Below are positions 1-7,908 of a stretch of 21,888 bases of DNA, one piece after another. A model generated the notes under the pieces. The model saw nothing but the letters and a program-made list of their open reading frames with translations. It had not been told where the DNA came from and did no database searches. This DNA is from 20CM-2-65-7 sp035943355 (lineage in GTDB: Bacteria; Gemmatimonadota; Gemmatimonadetes; Gemmatimonadales; GWC2-71-9): positions 1 to 21,888 of the forward strand of contig DASZCG010000107.1 of NCBI GenBank assembly GCA_035943355.1, read 5' to 3'. The number at the start of each line of letters is the position of its first letter. Within the stretch, counting starts at the first letter, position 1. The position numbers were made by a program, and so were the translations under genes.

Positions 1-1784
1 CGGAGGACGAAGTCGTTTACATGGGCGAAGAACTGACTCATGGCGACCACAGCGGGTTCGATTTCCACGACGCGGACGCGCTCCATCGTGGGAGCGTCTG
101 CCGCGACGCGCGTCGTGACGCCGCTGCCCAGGCCGATGACCAGGGCAGAGCGCGCGGTCGGACGCGCCGCCAGGGGCGCGATGCCGAGCATCACCTGCGT
201 CTCCATGTCCACGTCGTCGGAGGCGTCCGCCTTGCCGTTGATCGACAGACCACGGCCGACATTGCTGTCCCACACTGAGACCGCCGCGTTCCGGCCCTCG
301 CGAAACGCGATCTGGCGCGCGCCGCGGTGTCTCAGAAACCCGCGCCGATCGGCAGCCGTCCTCAGTTCCCGCCCGTAAATCGCCGGCCCGAGATCCAGGC
401 GTGCGGTGTCCCAGCGCGGCGCGAACAACGCGGCGCTCAGCCCGATGCCCGAGAGAAAAGCGGCTCCGAGGATCCGCGAGCGGAGGGGGTGCCTCCCAGC
501 TTCGGGGGCCAACGACCGACTGGCGCCGAGGATCAGCACGATCGCCGCGCCCGTGCTGAGGAACGTCCCCACACGCAGAGTCGCCTGGGTTCCGATGGCG
601 CTGATCAATACGAATCCCGTCAGCGCAGCTCCGATGACACTGCCGATCGTGTTGACGGCGTAGGCCCGCCCGACGTCCGAACCACGGGCCTCGCCCGGGG
701 GCGCGCTGAGGTCTGTGAGGAGGGGGAAAGTCATTCCCATCCCGATGGCCGGGATGAGGACAACCGCGCCGACGGGGACCAGTAGCCAGATGAGCCGCTC
801 CACCGGCCCCGTGGCCGGATCGGCGAACACGCGGAGCAAGTACTCCGGCAACCACGTCACCGATAGGAAAACGAGCCCCGAGCCGGCGGCCACGATCCCT
901 TGCGCCAATGCAGCGTCGGCCACCGAGCGAGACCGCGATCTGCCTGGGCCGCTCACGAGCGCCCCGCCGATCCCGAGCCCTGCGAGGAACACCGTGACGA
1001 TGAGGGTAAAGGCGTACGTCGAACCGGCAACGAGCAGAACCAGGACGCGTGTCCACGCGATCTCGGCGAGCAGCGAGGCGAACGCGGTCGTGACCAGCAG
1101 CGCGAACGCGGCTCGAGGCATCCACGGCGGTACCCGCCCAAGATCGATCTGCGCCGGGGCGGCGACCGGCTGGTGGATGGGATCGACAGAGCGCGCGAGG
1201 ATCAGTGCAGCGACAGCCAAACCGGCGTTTACCGCCGCGGCGCCCCACAGGCTGGCGCGGATTCCGGCATGCTCAATGAGGAAGAATCCCGCGGTGGCTG
1301 CGCCCAGCATCGCACCCAGCGTGTTCGCCGCGTAGAAGCGGCTCAGCACGGACTCCAACCGTGTCCGGTCCGCCGCCGTCACGGCTCGCGTCAACGCCGG
1401 CAGGGTCCCGCCCATGAGCGTGGTCGGTACGAGGAGCACCAGCGAGGCAAGTCCGAAGCGCAACGCGACGCCTGCTCCCGGGACTTGCCCGGAGATCATG
1501 AGAGCCAGGTAGGTGCGATGCGCCAGGTCGAGGACGTATGGCGAGCCGACCCCGCAAATCGCAATGCCGATCTCGAGCCAACCGTAGAGCTCGGCGGGCC
1601 GCCGGTGACGATCGGCGTGCCTCCCCAGCCACCACGCTCCCAGGCCGAGCCCACCGAGAAACGCGCAGACGACCGTCGTGACGGACTCGATCGTGGACCC
1701 GAAGGACTGATAGAGTAGCCGGACCCAGAGCAATTGATAGACGAGGCCTGTCGCACCAGAGAGGAAAAACAGGACCCCGAACAC
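1..1784 (-). CDS. Fused membrane / spermidine synthase-like protein (3' part missing)
   Basis: Read on the minus strand, an open frame runs from about 1784 off the left edge, so the C-terminus is missing (about 594 residues visible). The first two thirds are hydrophobic and carry hallmarks of the fused MFS/spermidine synthase-like family: LFFLSGATGLVYQ near the N-terminus, then PTTLMGGTLPALTRA, YAANTLGAMLG and a second YAVNTIGSVIG. Near the edge comes a methyltransferase-type fold with the SAM-binding stretch LVIGLGSGVTT and the acidic VVEIEPAVV strand. Such proteins are membrane proteins of unclear substrate; real polyamine synthesis is not established. GTG at 1784 is the first standard start and has no Shine-Dalgarno. 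CTG at 1805-1803, preceded by GGCGAGGG, would add seven residues and is an alternative. It follows pilO by 65 bases on the same strand, so co-transcription is likely, although pilP/pilQ would be usual here. Confidence 0.85.
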   Translation of the reverse strand, partial: MFGVLFFLSGATGLVYQLLWVRLLYQSFGSTIESVTTVVCAFLGGLGLGAWWLGRHADRHRRPAELYGWLEIGIAICGVGSPYVLDLAHRTYLALMISGQVPGAGVALRFGLASLVLLVPTTLMGGTLPALTRAVTAADRTRLESVLSRFYAANTLGAMLGAATAGFFLIEHAGIRASLWGAAAVNAGLAVAALILARSVDPIHQPVAAPAQIDLGRVPPWMPRAAFALLVTTAFASLLAEIAWTRVLVLLVAGSTYAFTLIVTVFLAGLGIGGALVSGPGRSRSRSVADAALAQGIVAAGSGLVFLSVTWLPEYLLRVFADPATGPVERLIWLLVPVGAVVLIPAIGMGMTFPLLTDLSAPPGEARGSDVGRAYAVNTIGSVIGAALTGFVLISAIGTQATLRVGTFLSTGAAIVLILGASRSLAPEAGRHPLRSRILGAAFLSGIGLSAALFAPRWDTARLDLGPAIYGRELRTAADRRGFLRHRGARQIAFREGRNAAVSVWDSNVGRGLSINGKADASDDVDMETQVMLGIAPLAARPTARSALVIGLGSGVTTRVAADAPTMERVRVVEIEPAVVAMSQFFAHVNDFVL

Positions 1785-1849
1785 GCGGGCCGAACTAGCG
1801 CGCAGGGGTTGGCCCTCGCCGCCTGGCTGTGGCCAGAGACACGACAGGA

Positions 1850-2470
1850 CTAGCGACGCACACCCGTGCCTCCCGGCGGGGGGGCAGGCCTCGCCGACTT
1901 CACATACGTACGGATCGTGAACTGGGCGAGCAGCAACCCCCCGAGCGTATCGCCGAGTAAGCGCTGCGCGGCCGGAGTCGCCGGCGCGAGCACGAGCTCC
2001 TGGGGCACCACGATCCGCGAAAGCGACGCGATATCGGAGATATACTCGCCGATTTGGTCGTAATGGCCGAACACCTCGAGGCGCGTCCGGTCCGTATCGA
2101 AGGGCGTCCCACGCTCCTGCCCCTGGGGCTGGATTTTTCCGACGATCACGCCCCGCCGTTTCGCGCTGCTCGAAATATTGTCGATCAGTGTGAACAGCTC
2201 GTTGCGCTCCGGGACCAGCCGCCGCATCACCGCGAGGGCCCCGCGGTCTCGCTCCACGGCGTTTAAGAGGTCCTCGATGCTTCCGCCGGCGAGATCACGC
2301 TTCGCCGCGGCAACGATGCGCTCGAGACTGTCGGCCGCGACGCGGGTGGTCGCCAATCGCGCATTCCGAGGGCTTTGAACCTTGGTCCAAAAGAAATATC
2401 CCCCCGCGACACCCACGAGGATGAGCAACGCCATGACCTGGCTGCGCTGATCCGTTGGCAGGAGCGCCAT
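1850..2470 (-). CDS. pilO: Type IV pilus inner-membrane assembly protein PilO
   Basis: A 206-residue protein with PilO architecture: a short cytoplasmic N-terminus (MALLPTDQRSQ), one membrane segment (about residues 12-29), a charged coiled-coil-like stretch (about 35-85) and a periplasmic ferredoxin-like domain. This includes the ELFTLIDNISSSAKRRGV and FGHYDQIGEYISDIASL stretches typical of PilO. In the family it pairs with PilN in the alignment complex that couples the inner-membrane motor to the outer-membrane secretin. It starts two bases after the pilN stop codon, the usual N-O coupling. The C-terminal end (PAPPPGGTGVRR) is a short low-complexity tail. No pilP or pilQ follows; a spermidine-synthase-like gene does. 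The identification is from recognised pattern and synteny. Confidence 0.9.
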   Translation of the reverse strand: MALLPTDQRSQVMALLILVGVAGGYFFWTKVQSPRNARLATTRVAADSLERIVAAAKRDLAGGSIEDLLNAVERDRGALAVMRRLVPERNELFTLIDNISSSAKRRGVIVGKIQPQGQERGTPFDTDRTRLEVFGHYDQIGEYISDIASLSRIVVPQELVLAPATPAAQRLLGDTLGGLLLAQFTIRTYVKSARPAPPPGGTGVRR

Positions 2471-2472
2471 GC

Positions 2473-3177
2473 TTACTGTGCCGCCTGTACGAACGGAACC
2501 GTTCGGATGTACACGGAATCCGCGACTCGGTAGCGCACGGTCACGTTGAACGCTATCACGGGCCTGTCAAGCTCGATCACCGTTTGTGAGCTGGACGGCG
2601 TCACGTCGGTCAGCCATGGCGACGCCCCCAACTGGCGCAGGAAGGTCGTGTACGCCTGAATGTCGACCGTACGCCCTTCGATCGCGACGCGAACGATGAG
2701 TTCACCCGCCGAATCGACCGGGGCAACCGTGGGCGCCCCTGGAGTGCCCGGCACCGGAGCCCTTTCGGTCGGTTGGATTTCCGTGATCCAGGTGTACGGC
2801 GGCAGCGCCTTGCTTACCTGATCAAGAACATGCGCCCAGACGTAGCGATCGGCGTCGATGGCCCGGATGACGCGAATCTCCGAGACTAGGGAGTCGCGGA
2901 TCCTCTCGACTTGGTGCTTTCTCGCGATCACGACGTCGTAGCGACGCTTTTCGGTGGTGACGGCTTCCAACCGCGCCTCGGTTGCCCGCAGTCGCGTCGA
3001 GGTCACCAAGAAGAACGACGCCCCCCCCCCGCCCACGACCAGCCAGGTGGCTACCGCACCGATCAGCCAGGGATCCCTGATCTGACTGACAAACGTGCGC
3101 AGACTGGGCAGTGCAAACGAAAGGCCCGCGCGTGCGGCAGTCTTCTTTTTGCCTGGGAGCAGATTGATTGCAATCAT
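2473..3177 (-). CDS. pilN: Type IV pilus inner-membrane assembly protein PilN
   Basis: A 234-residue protein opening with MIAINLLPGKKK. The INLLP motif is the conserved PilM-binding tail of PilN proteins. One membrane segment follows at about residues 37-59, then a coiled coil (about 62-95) and a periplasmic domain with the WITEIQP and DIQAYTTFLRQLG stretches seen in PilN. It forms the PilN-PilO heterodimer of the alignment complex. The membrane segment contains a run of ten G (plus-strand C at 3021-3030) coding a Gly stretch, which makes the gene prone to slippage. PilM, normally encoded just upstream, is absent: upstream lie 181 bases without a gene and then a minor pilin. The ATG has only a weak AGGG upstream. 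Confidence 0.9.
   Translation of the reverse strand: MIAINLLPGKKKTAARAGLSFALPSLRTFVSQIRDPWLIGAVATWLVVGGGGASFFLVTSTRLRATEARLEAVTTEKRRYDVVIARKHQVERIRDSLVSEIRVIRAIDADRYVWAHVLDQVSKALPPYTWITEIQPTERAPVPGTPGAPTVAPVDSAGELIVRVAIEGRTVDIQAYTTFLRQLGASPWLTDVTPSSSQTVIELDRPVIAFNVTVRYRVADSVYIRTVPFVQAAQ
3021..3030. repeat. C10/G10 homopolymer inside pilN
   Basis: Ten consecutive C on the plus strand (G in the coding sense) inside the membrane-segment codons of pilN. Loss or gain of one base would shift the frame about a quarter of the way into the gene. Tracts of this length are known phase-variation sites in other bacteria; here that is inference. Confidence 0.6.
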
Positions 3178-3294
3178 GTCGTCTGCCCTGGGGGTCCCAA
3201 GACTAGGTGGTCAAGCGACGAACAAGCCTCGAACATACTTTAGGCCAAGCAATATAACTCTTTCCGTGTCAAGTACTTATTGGCATGAATGGCA

Positions 3295-3321
3295 ACGCGA
3301 GCCGAGGCCATCGGCTCGCGT
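3295..3321 (-). terminator. Perfect 11-bp hairpin between the PilX-like gene and pilN
   Basis: A perfect 11-bp inverted repeat (ACGCGAGCCGA and its complement, 5-base loop) lies 38 bases past the stop codon of the PilX-like gene and 118 bases before pilN. No T-run follows on either strand, so it is not a classic intrinsic terminator. It could attenuate transcription, protect the upstream mRNA 3' end or be a protein site. The 181-base gap is otherwise gene-free and AT-rich for this window. Confidence 0.4.
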
Positions 3322-3358
3322 GACGGACGTAACTATTTATATCACCGATACTTAGTAA

Positions 3359-4507
3359 TCAATAGAGCGCCGTCCAACTACGCGACCGCAGTGCCGACAC
3401 GCCGGACGGAACCTGCGCGAATGCTTTCGACATGGCGCAGGACGAATAATTCGCGATGATGTCCCACACGTCCTGCCAAGCGTTGTTCTGGTTCTTCACC
3501 TGCATGCCGCCGTACAGATAAAAGTGGTGTGTCGAGTCGGGGAGCGGTGCCAGGGCACCTTGGATCATGACGAGCCCGGCGAAGGTGAAATCCAGTAGCG
3601 TCGCGTCACCATCCACGAGGAGGACCCCCTGACCCTGATAACTCCCGTTGACGTGCAGGTCACCGGTGATGTGGACGATGGGGAAATAGTCCGCGCAGGC
3701 GCCGGTGGGAGCGAGAGGCGAGCCCCAGTTCGTGGAGATGGTGGTGTTGCAGACGCCGCCGCTGATCACCGGAGCGGGCGCGTACGTGCCGCCCGGCAGT
3801 GTGATGCTCGCCATCGCGGCCAACTGACTGTAGCTGATCCCCGAGTTTCCCGCCGTGTCCATGCTGGCTTTGTGCAGTGTGGTGTCTTGTGACCACGATG
3901 GGGTCCCGAGGATGTTCTTAGAGCTCTTCCCGGTGAATGATGAGGTATCATTCGTCGTGAAGCCTGGAATCGCAGAGCCGGTAGTGCACCCGGTCCAACC
4001 GGGCGGAATCACATCGACCCCGCTGACTTTGTAACCACCGCGAAAGCCGCCGCTCCCGCCCGACGTGGCAAACGTGGCATCGAGAGGCGGGGCCGACGGG
4101 ATTGACCGCACGAGCAGACCGACCCGCTGCCGGGCTCCACGACCACCACGGCTGAGTGTGTCGCCGCCTACCACGTCGAGAAGCCACTGGCTGGAGGTGA
4201 CGCGATACACAGTCCCGCCGTAGGAGCCAAGGCCCGGGATGTTCGTTCTGGAGATTGTCGCGGTGCTGTTGGTGATCGGGTACATCGCCAGGGACTTCCA
4301 GCTGGTGGACTGGAAGTTGCGCACCTGCTCGGCCACCCCCTCCTCGGTCACTCCAAATGCCTGCTGAACCCGGCGGTGGTTCTCAGCCGAGCGCTGATCC
4401 TGCGTCGCCACGAACAGCGCGCCAGAAACCATCGCACCGACGATCACCAGCACAACGATGGCCATCCCGAGCGCCATGCCCTGCTCGTCGGACAACATCC
4501 GCTTCAT
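3359..4507 (-). CDS. Large PilX-like minor pilin, copy 1
   Basis: A 382-residue protein. The start was set at ATG 4507 because GGAGGAG lies six bases upstream; a longer reading from 4540 has no such signal. The N-terminus (MKRMLSDEQGMALGMAIVVLVIVGAMV) matches the PilX_N pattern: basic leader, Gly at 10, hydrophobic helix, then QRSAENHRRVQQAFGVTEEG. The position five residues after the predicted cleavage is not Glu, as in GspK-type tip pseudopilins. The rest is Gly/Ser/Thr-rich with likely beta-solenoid segments (GQGVLLVDGDATL, FAGLVMIQGAL at about 292-317) and paired Cys (174, 253, 271, 357). It is a clear paralogue of the gene at 20507-21673, sharing QGQG(V/I)LLVDGD, an SSCA motif and an RSR-W-L ending. 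It is far longer than a typical PilX. It probably acts at or near the pilus tip and has its own -24/-12 promoter. Confidence 0.75.
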   Translation of the reverse strand: MKRMLSDEQGMALGMAIVVLVIVGAMVSGALFVATQDQRSAENHRRVQQAFGVTEEGVAEQVRNFQSTSWKSLAMYPITNSTATISRTNIPGLGSYGGTVYRVTSSQWLLDVVGGDTLSRGGRGARQRVGLLVRSIPSAPPLDATFATSGGSGGFRGGYKVSGVDVIPPGWTGCTTGSAIPGFTTNDTSSFTGKSSKNILGTPSWSQDTTLHKASMDTAGNSGISYSQLAAMASITLPGGTYAPAPVISGGVCNTTISTNWGSPLAPTGACADYFPIVHITGDLHVNGSYQGQGVLLVDGDATLLDFTFAGLVMIQGALAPLPDSTHHFYLYGGMQVKNQNNAWQDVWDIIANYSSCAMSKAFAQVPSGVSALRSRSWTALY

Positions 4508-4555
4508 GCGACTCCTCCGGTTGCGCGCCGCTGTAGGCAAACACTGGACCCAAGC

Positions 4556-4570
4556 TAGGGAATGTCCCTA
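4556..4570. repeat. 6-bp inverted repeat in the predicted 5' leader of PilX-like copy 1
   Basis: TAGGGA-ATG-TCCCTA is a perfect inverted repeat with a three-base spacer. It would lie from about +5 to +19 of a transcript made from the -24/-12 promoter at 4586-4601. It may form a small 5' hairpin; its role is unknown. Confidence 0.3.
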
Positions 4571-4585
4571 CGCCAATGCCGCTTG

Positions 4586-4601
4586 GGCAACAGTCATGCC
4601 A
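4586..4601 (-). promoter_or_regulatory. Sigma-54 (-24/-12) promoter of PilX-like copy 1
   Basis: On the minus strand the sequence reads TGGCATG-ACTG-TTGCC. It matches the sigma-54 consensus TGGCACG-N4-TTGCW at the invariant GG and GC with exact spacing. Predicted +1 is near 4575, giving a leader of about 68 bases before ATG 4507. It shares the core GGCATGA-N3-K-TGCC with the candidate promoter of the pilin at 13981. Two NtrC-class activators are encoded in the window, which supports the reading. Confidence 0.7.
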
Positions 4602-4668
4602 AAGACCAATCCACGAGCTAACTACTTGGGTTAACTAGAGATTCGCGTTGATGCGCATATCTGGTGAA

Positions 4669-4680
4669 CCACCTAGGTGG
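4669..4680. repeat. 12-bp perfect palindrome in the divergent pilX-like/pilS region
   Basis: CCACCTAGGTGG is fully self-complementary and lies in the 269-base gene-free interval between the divergent PilX-like and pilS starts. It could be an operator, but nothing else supports this. Further right in the same interval is TTAGTGCA (4724-4731), resembling half of the inverted repeats that flank the second two-component operon. Confidence 0.25.
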
Positions 4681-4776
4681 GCGCAAAACAACGGCACACT
4701 CGCCAAAACGCCCAACCCCCGCATTAGTGCAGTCTGCTCTTGCATTTTGCCAGAGGCTTTCCAATACTGAGCCCCC

Positions 4777-6438
4777 ATGCGTTGGCTGAGCGTCAAATCG
4801 CAGGGGTCCGCGATTCCGACCGCGACCACGCTCCTCCGGTTCGTCTACGTAGGCCGGATGTGCCTGGCGATCGCCATTTACGTCACGACCGCGCTCAAAA
4901 TCCGCGTCGCGGCACCCCTCGACATCCTCGTCACCTCTCTGCTGCTCGTCACCGCGGCCACGGTGACCCTGGCGGCGTACTGGCATACGCATTTCCGTCG
5001 CAAGCTCCCCGGACCGACCTTCCTCTATCTCCAGGCTCTTTTTGACGTCACACTGATCACCGTCGTCGTCCATATGACGGGCGGCGCTGAGAGCGACCTC
5101 GCCAGCCTGTACGTCATCCTCATCGCCGTCACGGCGCTGCTCATGCCGCCGGCCAACGCGGGCCTGGTGACCGTGTTCGCCGGGCTCGTCTACTTCGCCG
5201 ACGTGTTCTGGGGCCACGGCGCCGTCGTCGCCCCCAGCCTCTGGGTGCAACTGGGCGTCTTTGTACTTGTCGCTGTGGTCACTGCCTACGTGGCCAGCCG
5301 GGTGAACGTGATGGGCGCCGCGCACGAAGCGCTCGCTGCGGAAGTCCGCCAGGTACAGCTCGAGGCCGATGACGTGCTGCGCAACATCCGCACGGGCGTG
5401 ATCACCGTCGATGCCGACGGGAGGTTGCTGTACGCCAATCCTGCCTCCGAGGAAATCCTTGGGATCAAGGCGCGGGAGTGGCTCGGCCGGGCGGTGATGC
5501 CGGAGTTCGCGCGACTCGCCCCGGAGTTTTGGGCGGCCGTGACGTCCACCGCGCGCCGCGGCGTTCGACTCATGCGCGTCGAGGCGACGGTGCACCGGCC
5601 CGATCGCACCTTTCCCATCGGCGTGACGACGACGACGCTCGACGGCCCTCCAGGAGCCCCGCCGCGCGTCTCCGCGATCTTTACCGATATCTCGGATTCG
5701 AAGCGGCTCGAAGAGTTGCACCTGCGCGCCGAACGGCTCGAAGCGGTGGCGGAGCTCTCCTCGAGTCTGGCGCACGAGATCAAGAACCCGCTCGCCTCGA
5801 TTCGCAGCTCGGTGGAGCAGTTGTCCCGTTCCTCGCGGTCCAATCCGGACGAGAAGTTCCTCGCCAATCTCATTGTTCGCGAGAGCGACCGGCTGTCGCG
5901 GCTCCTGTCGGAGTTCCTGGACTTCTCGCGCGTGCGCGTCACCGAGTACCGCACGGTGGATCTGCGTCAGGTCGCCGAGGCCGCGATCCGGCTCGTGCGC
6001 CAGCATCCCGATTGCAGCGCGGGCGTGAAGATCTCACTGGAAGGCACGGCGACACCTATGGAAGGCGACGAAGACCTGTTGCACCGCGTCGTATCGAATC
6101 TCGTGCTCAACGCCGTGCAGGCCGCCGGCAATCGCGCGCAGGTCACCGTGCGCACCGGCCGCGCCGGCCTCAACGAAGTCCCTGGCGGGGCAGGCATCGA
6201 GAATCCCGTCGCACTGCTCGTGATCGACAACGGGCCGGGGATCCCCGACGAGGTGCAGCACCGGCTGTTTGAGCCCTTCTCCACGGGCCGCGTCGGTGGG
6301 ACTGGACTGGGTCTCGCCATCGTGCAGCGCGCTGTTGAAGCCCATCGCGGGATCGTGCTCGTGGACAGTGAAGCAGGAAAGGGCACGACGTTTAGGATCT
6401 ACTTCCCAGCCGCCCGTCGCAAGGAGGAGGCTGCCTGA
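4777..6438 (+). CDS. pilS: Membrane PAS-domain sensor histidine kinase, PilS type
   Basis: A 553-residue kinase. Six hydrophobic segments fill about residues 20-175, as in PilS. A PAS domain follows at about 195-308 (LRNIRTGVITVDADGRLLYANPASEEILG). The HisKA box is LAHEIKNPLAS with phospho-acceptor His333. The ATPase domain has the N box NLVLNAV (441-447), the G1 motif DNGPGIP (485-491) and GGTGLGLAIV. In the family PilS senses pilin level in the membrane and phosphorylates PilR to drive sigma-54-dependent pilin transcription. The stop overlaps the PilR start by one base (TGATG), so the two are co-translated. No Shine-Dalgarno is seen at ATG 4777; the hexamer TACTGA ends six bases before it. 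Confidence 0.9.
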   Translation: MRWLSVKSQGSAIPTATTLLRFVYVGRMCLAIAIYVTTALKIRVAAPLDILVTSLLLVTAATVTLAAYWHTHFRRKLPGPTFLYLQALFDVTLITVVVHMTGGAESDLASLYVILIAVTALLMPPANAGLVTVFAGLVYFADVFWGHGAVVAPSLWVQLGVFVLVAVVTAYVASRVNVMGAAHEALAAEVRQVQLEADDVLRNIRTGVITVDADGRLLYANPASEEILGIKAREWLGRAVMPEFARLAPEFWAAVTSTARRGVRLMRVEATVHRPDRTFPIGVTTTTLDGPPGAPPRVSAIFTDISDSKRLEELHLRAERLEAVAELSSSLAHEIKNPLASIRSSVEQLSRSSRSNPDEKFLANLIVRESDRLSRLLSEFLDFSRVRVTEYRTVDLRQVAEAAIRLVRQHPDCSAGVKISLEGTATPMEGDEDLLHRVVSNLVLNAVQAAGNRAQVTVRTGRAGLNEVPGGAGIENPVALLVIDNGPGIPDEVQHRLFEPFSTGRVGGTGLGLAIVQRAVEAHRGIVLVDSEAGKGTTFRIYFPAARRKEEAA

Positions 6439-7850
6439 TGAATCCACCTTCCGCCGCCGCGCCTTCGATACTGGTCATCGATGACGAGCAGGGAATTCTC
6501 GAGACGCTCCGGATCCTGCTCAAGAACGAGGGGTTCGACGTCACGACCGCCCAGGGTGGCAAGGCCGGCCTCGAGCAGCTCACAGCCTCCGCGCCCGACA
6601 TCGTCCTGACCGACCTCAAGATGCCCGGTGTCACCGGCATCGAGATCCTGTCGGCAGTGCGCGGGCAGGACCCCGAAACACCCGTCATTCTGATGACTGC
6701 GCAGGCCTCGCTGCAGACGGCCATTCAGGCCGTCAATGAGGGCGCTTTCTACTATATCCAGAAGCCCTTCTCCAACGACGACATGGTGGCGATCTGCCGC
6801 CGCGCCGCCGAACACCGCCGCCTCCGGGCCGAGAACAAGCAGCTCAAGCAGGAGATCCGCCGCCGCGAGCAATCCGGCAAGGTCAAGCCGCTTGGCAAAT
6901 CGCGTCTCTTTAGTGACGTGCTGCGGCTGGCCGAGCAGGTCGCGCCGACCGAGAGCACGGTGCTGATCCAGGGAGAGTCGGGGACCGGTAAGGAAGTCAT
7001 CGCCCGCTACCTCCACGAGCTGTCGGCCCGGGCCGAGGGTCCCTTCCTGTCGCTCAACTGCGGCGCGCTGCCCGAGAGCCTGCTCGAGTCCGAGCTGTTC
7101 GGTCACGTCAAAGGCTCGTTCACGGGCGCGGTGCGCGACAAGCAAGGACTGTTCGCGGCCGCGCGGGGGGGCACGTTCTTTCTCGACGAAATCGGCGAGA
7201 TGTCGCCCGCGACCCAGGTGAAGCTGCTCCGCGTGCTCCAGGAACGCGAAGCGATTCCCGTCGGCGGCACCGAAGCCATTCCGGTGGACGTGCGCGTCGT
7301 GGCGGCGACGAACCGCGATCTGGAAGACGACATCAAGCGCGGCCGCTTCCGCACTGATCTTTACTACCGGCTCAACGTCATCAACATTCACCTGCCGCCG
7401 CTGCGCGACCGCCGCGACGATATCCCGATCTTCGTCAAGGAATTCCTCGTCCACATCGCCGCCGAGCGCGGCGAAGGGCCGAAGACGCTGGCGCCCGAAG
7501 CCGAGGAAGTGATCCTCGCCTACGATTGGCCCGGCAACGTCCGCGAGCTGGAGAACGCGCTCGAGCGGGCGGTCACGCTCACCAAGGGCGACGTCATTCC
7601 GCGCAGCGCGATTCCCGACAAAGTCAGCGAGCGCAAGGCGGAGCCGCTCGTCGCCGAGCGGTCGCACAAGAATCCGTCGCTCGATGTCATCGAGCAGGCC
7701 TACATCACGTGGGTGCTGCACAGCGAAGGCGGCAACAAGACCCGGGCGGCCGAAGTCCTCGGGATCGATCCATCCACGCTGTACCGAAAGCTGAGTCGCT
7801 ACGAGGGTTTGACTGCCGGAGCGGAGCCCAATAACCACCGGGGCGAGTGA
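6438..7850 (+). CDS. pilR: Sigma-54-dependent response regulator, PilR type
   Basis: A 470-residue NtrC-class regulator. The receiver domain (about 10-125) has Asp15/16, phospho-acceptor Asp59 and Lys109. The AAA+ domain (about 150-390) has Walker A GESGTGKE (179-186), Walker B FFLDEIGE (247-254) and the arginine-rich RFRTDLYYRLNV segment. A Fis-type helix-turn-helix ends the protein (GGNKTRAAEVLGIDPSTLYRK, about 431-451). The sigma-54 contact loop reads GSFTGA (226-231), not the canonical GAFTGA. A strong AGGAGG precedes the ATG, which overlaps the pilS stop. Gene order and kinase type argue for PilR, which activates pilin transcription. Likely targets here are the -24/-12 promoters at 13981 and 4586. 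Confidence 0.9.
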   Translation: MNPPSAAAPSILVIDDEQGILETLRILLKNEGFDVTTAQGGKAGLEQLTASAPDIVLTDLKMPGVTGIEILSAVRGQDPETPVILMTAQASLQTAIQAVNEGAFYYIQKPFSNDDMVAICRRAAEHRRLRAENKQLKQEIRRREQSGKVKPLGKSRLFSDVLRLAEQVAPTESTVLIQGESGTGKEVIARYLHELSARAEGPFLSLNCGALPESLLESELFGHVKGSFTGAVRDKQGLFAAARGGTFFLDEIGEMSPATQVKLLRVLQEREAIPVGGTEAIPVDVRVVAATNRDLEDDIKRGRFRTDLYYRLNVINIHLPPLRDRRDDIPIFVKEFLVHIAAERGEGPKTLAPEAEEVILAYDWPGNVRELENALERAVTLTKGDVIPRSAIPDKVSERKAEPLVAERSHKNPSLDVIEQAYITWVLHSEGGNKTRAAEVLGIDPSTLYRKLSRYEGLTAGAEPNNHRGE

Positions 7851-7908
7851 TCCGGTCGGCGCGGAAACGCTTGATCGCCTGGCCGAGGCAGTCCGCTACA
7901 ATGGCTGG

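Noticed and set aside
21..1718. Plus-strand frames at the left end
   Set aside because: The minus strand encodes an obvious spermidine-synthase-like protein across the whole stretch; the plus-strand frames are its shadows.
3267..3272. TTGACA on the minus strand upstream of pilN as a sigma-70 -35 box
   Set aside because: No -10-like hexamer at 16-18 bases; TATATT is only about ten bases away.
3280..3295. TGGCATGA on the plus strand, resembling the -24 block of the pilus promoters
   Set aside because: No GC at the -12 position and no downstream gene on that strand.
3203..4675. Shared 9-mer ACCACCTAG near pilN and near pilS as a common operator
   Set aside because: A 9-base match in a window this size is expected by chance often enough, and the flanks do not agree.
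4618..7838. Long minus-strand frames (462 and 479 codons) opposite pilS and pilR
   Set aside because: Antisense shadows of well-supported kinase and regulator genes; their translations are His/Arg/Gly-rich with no recognisable motifs.
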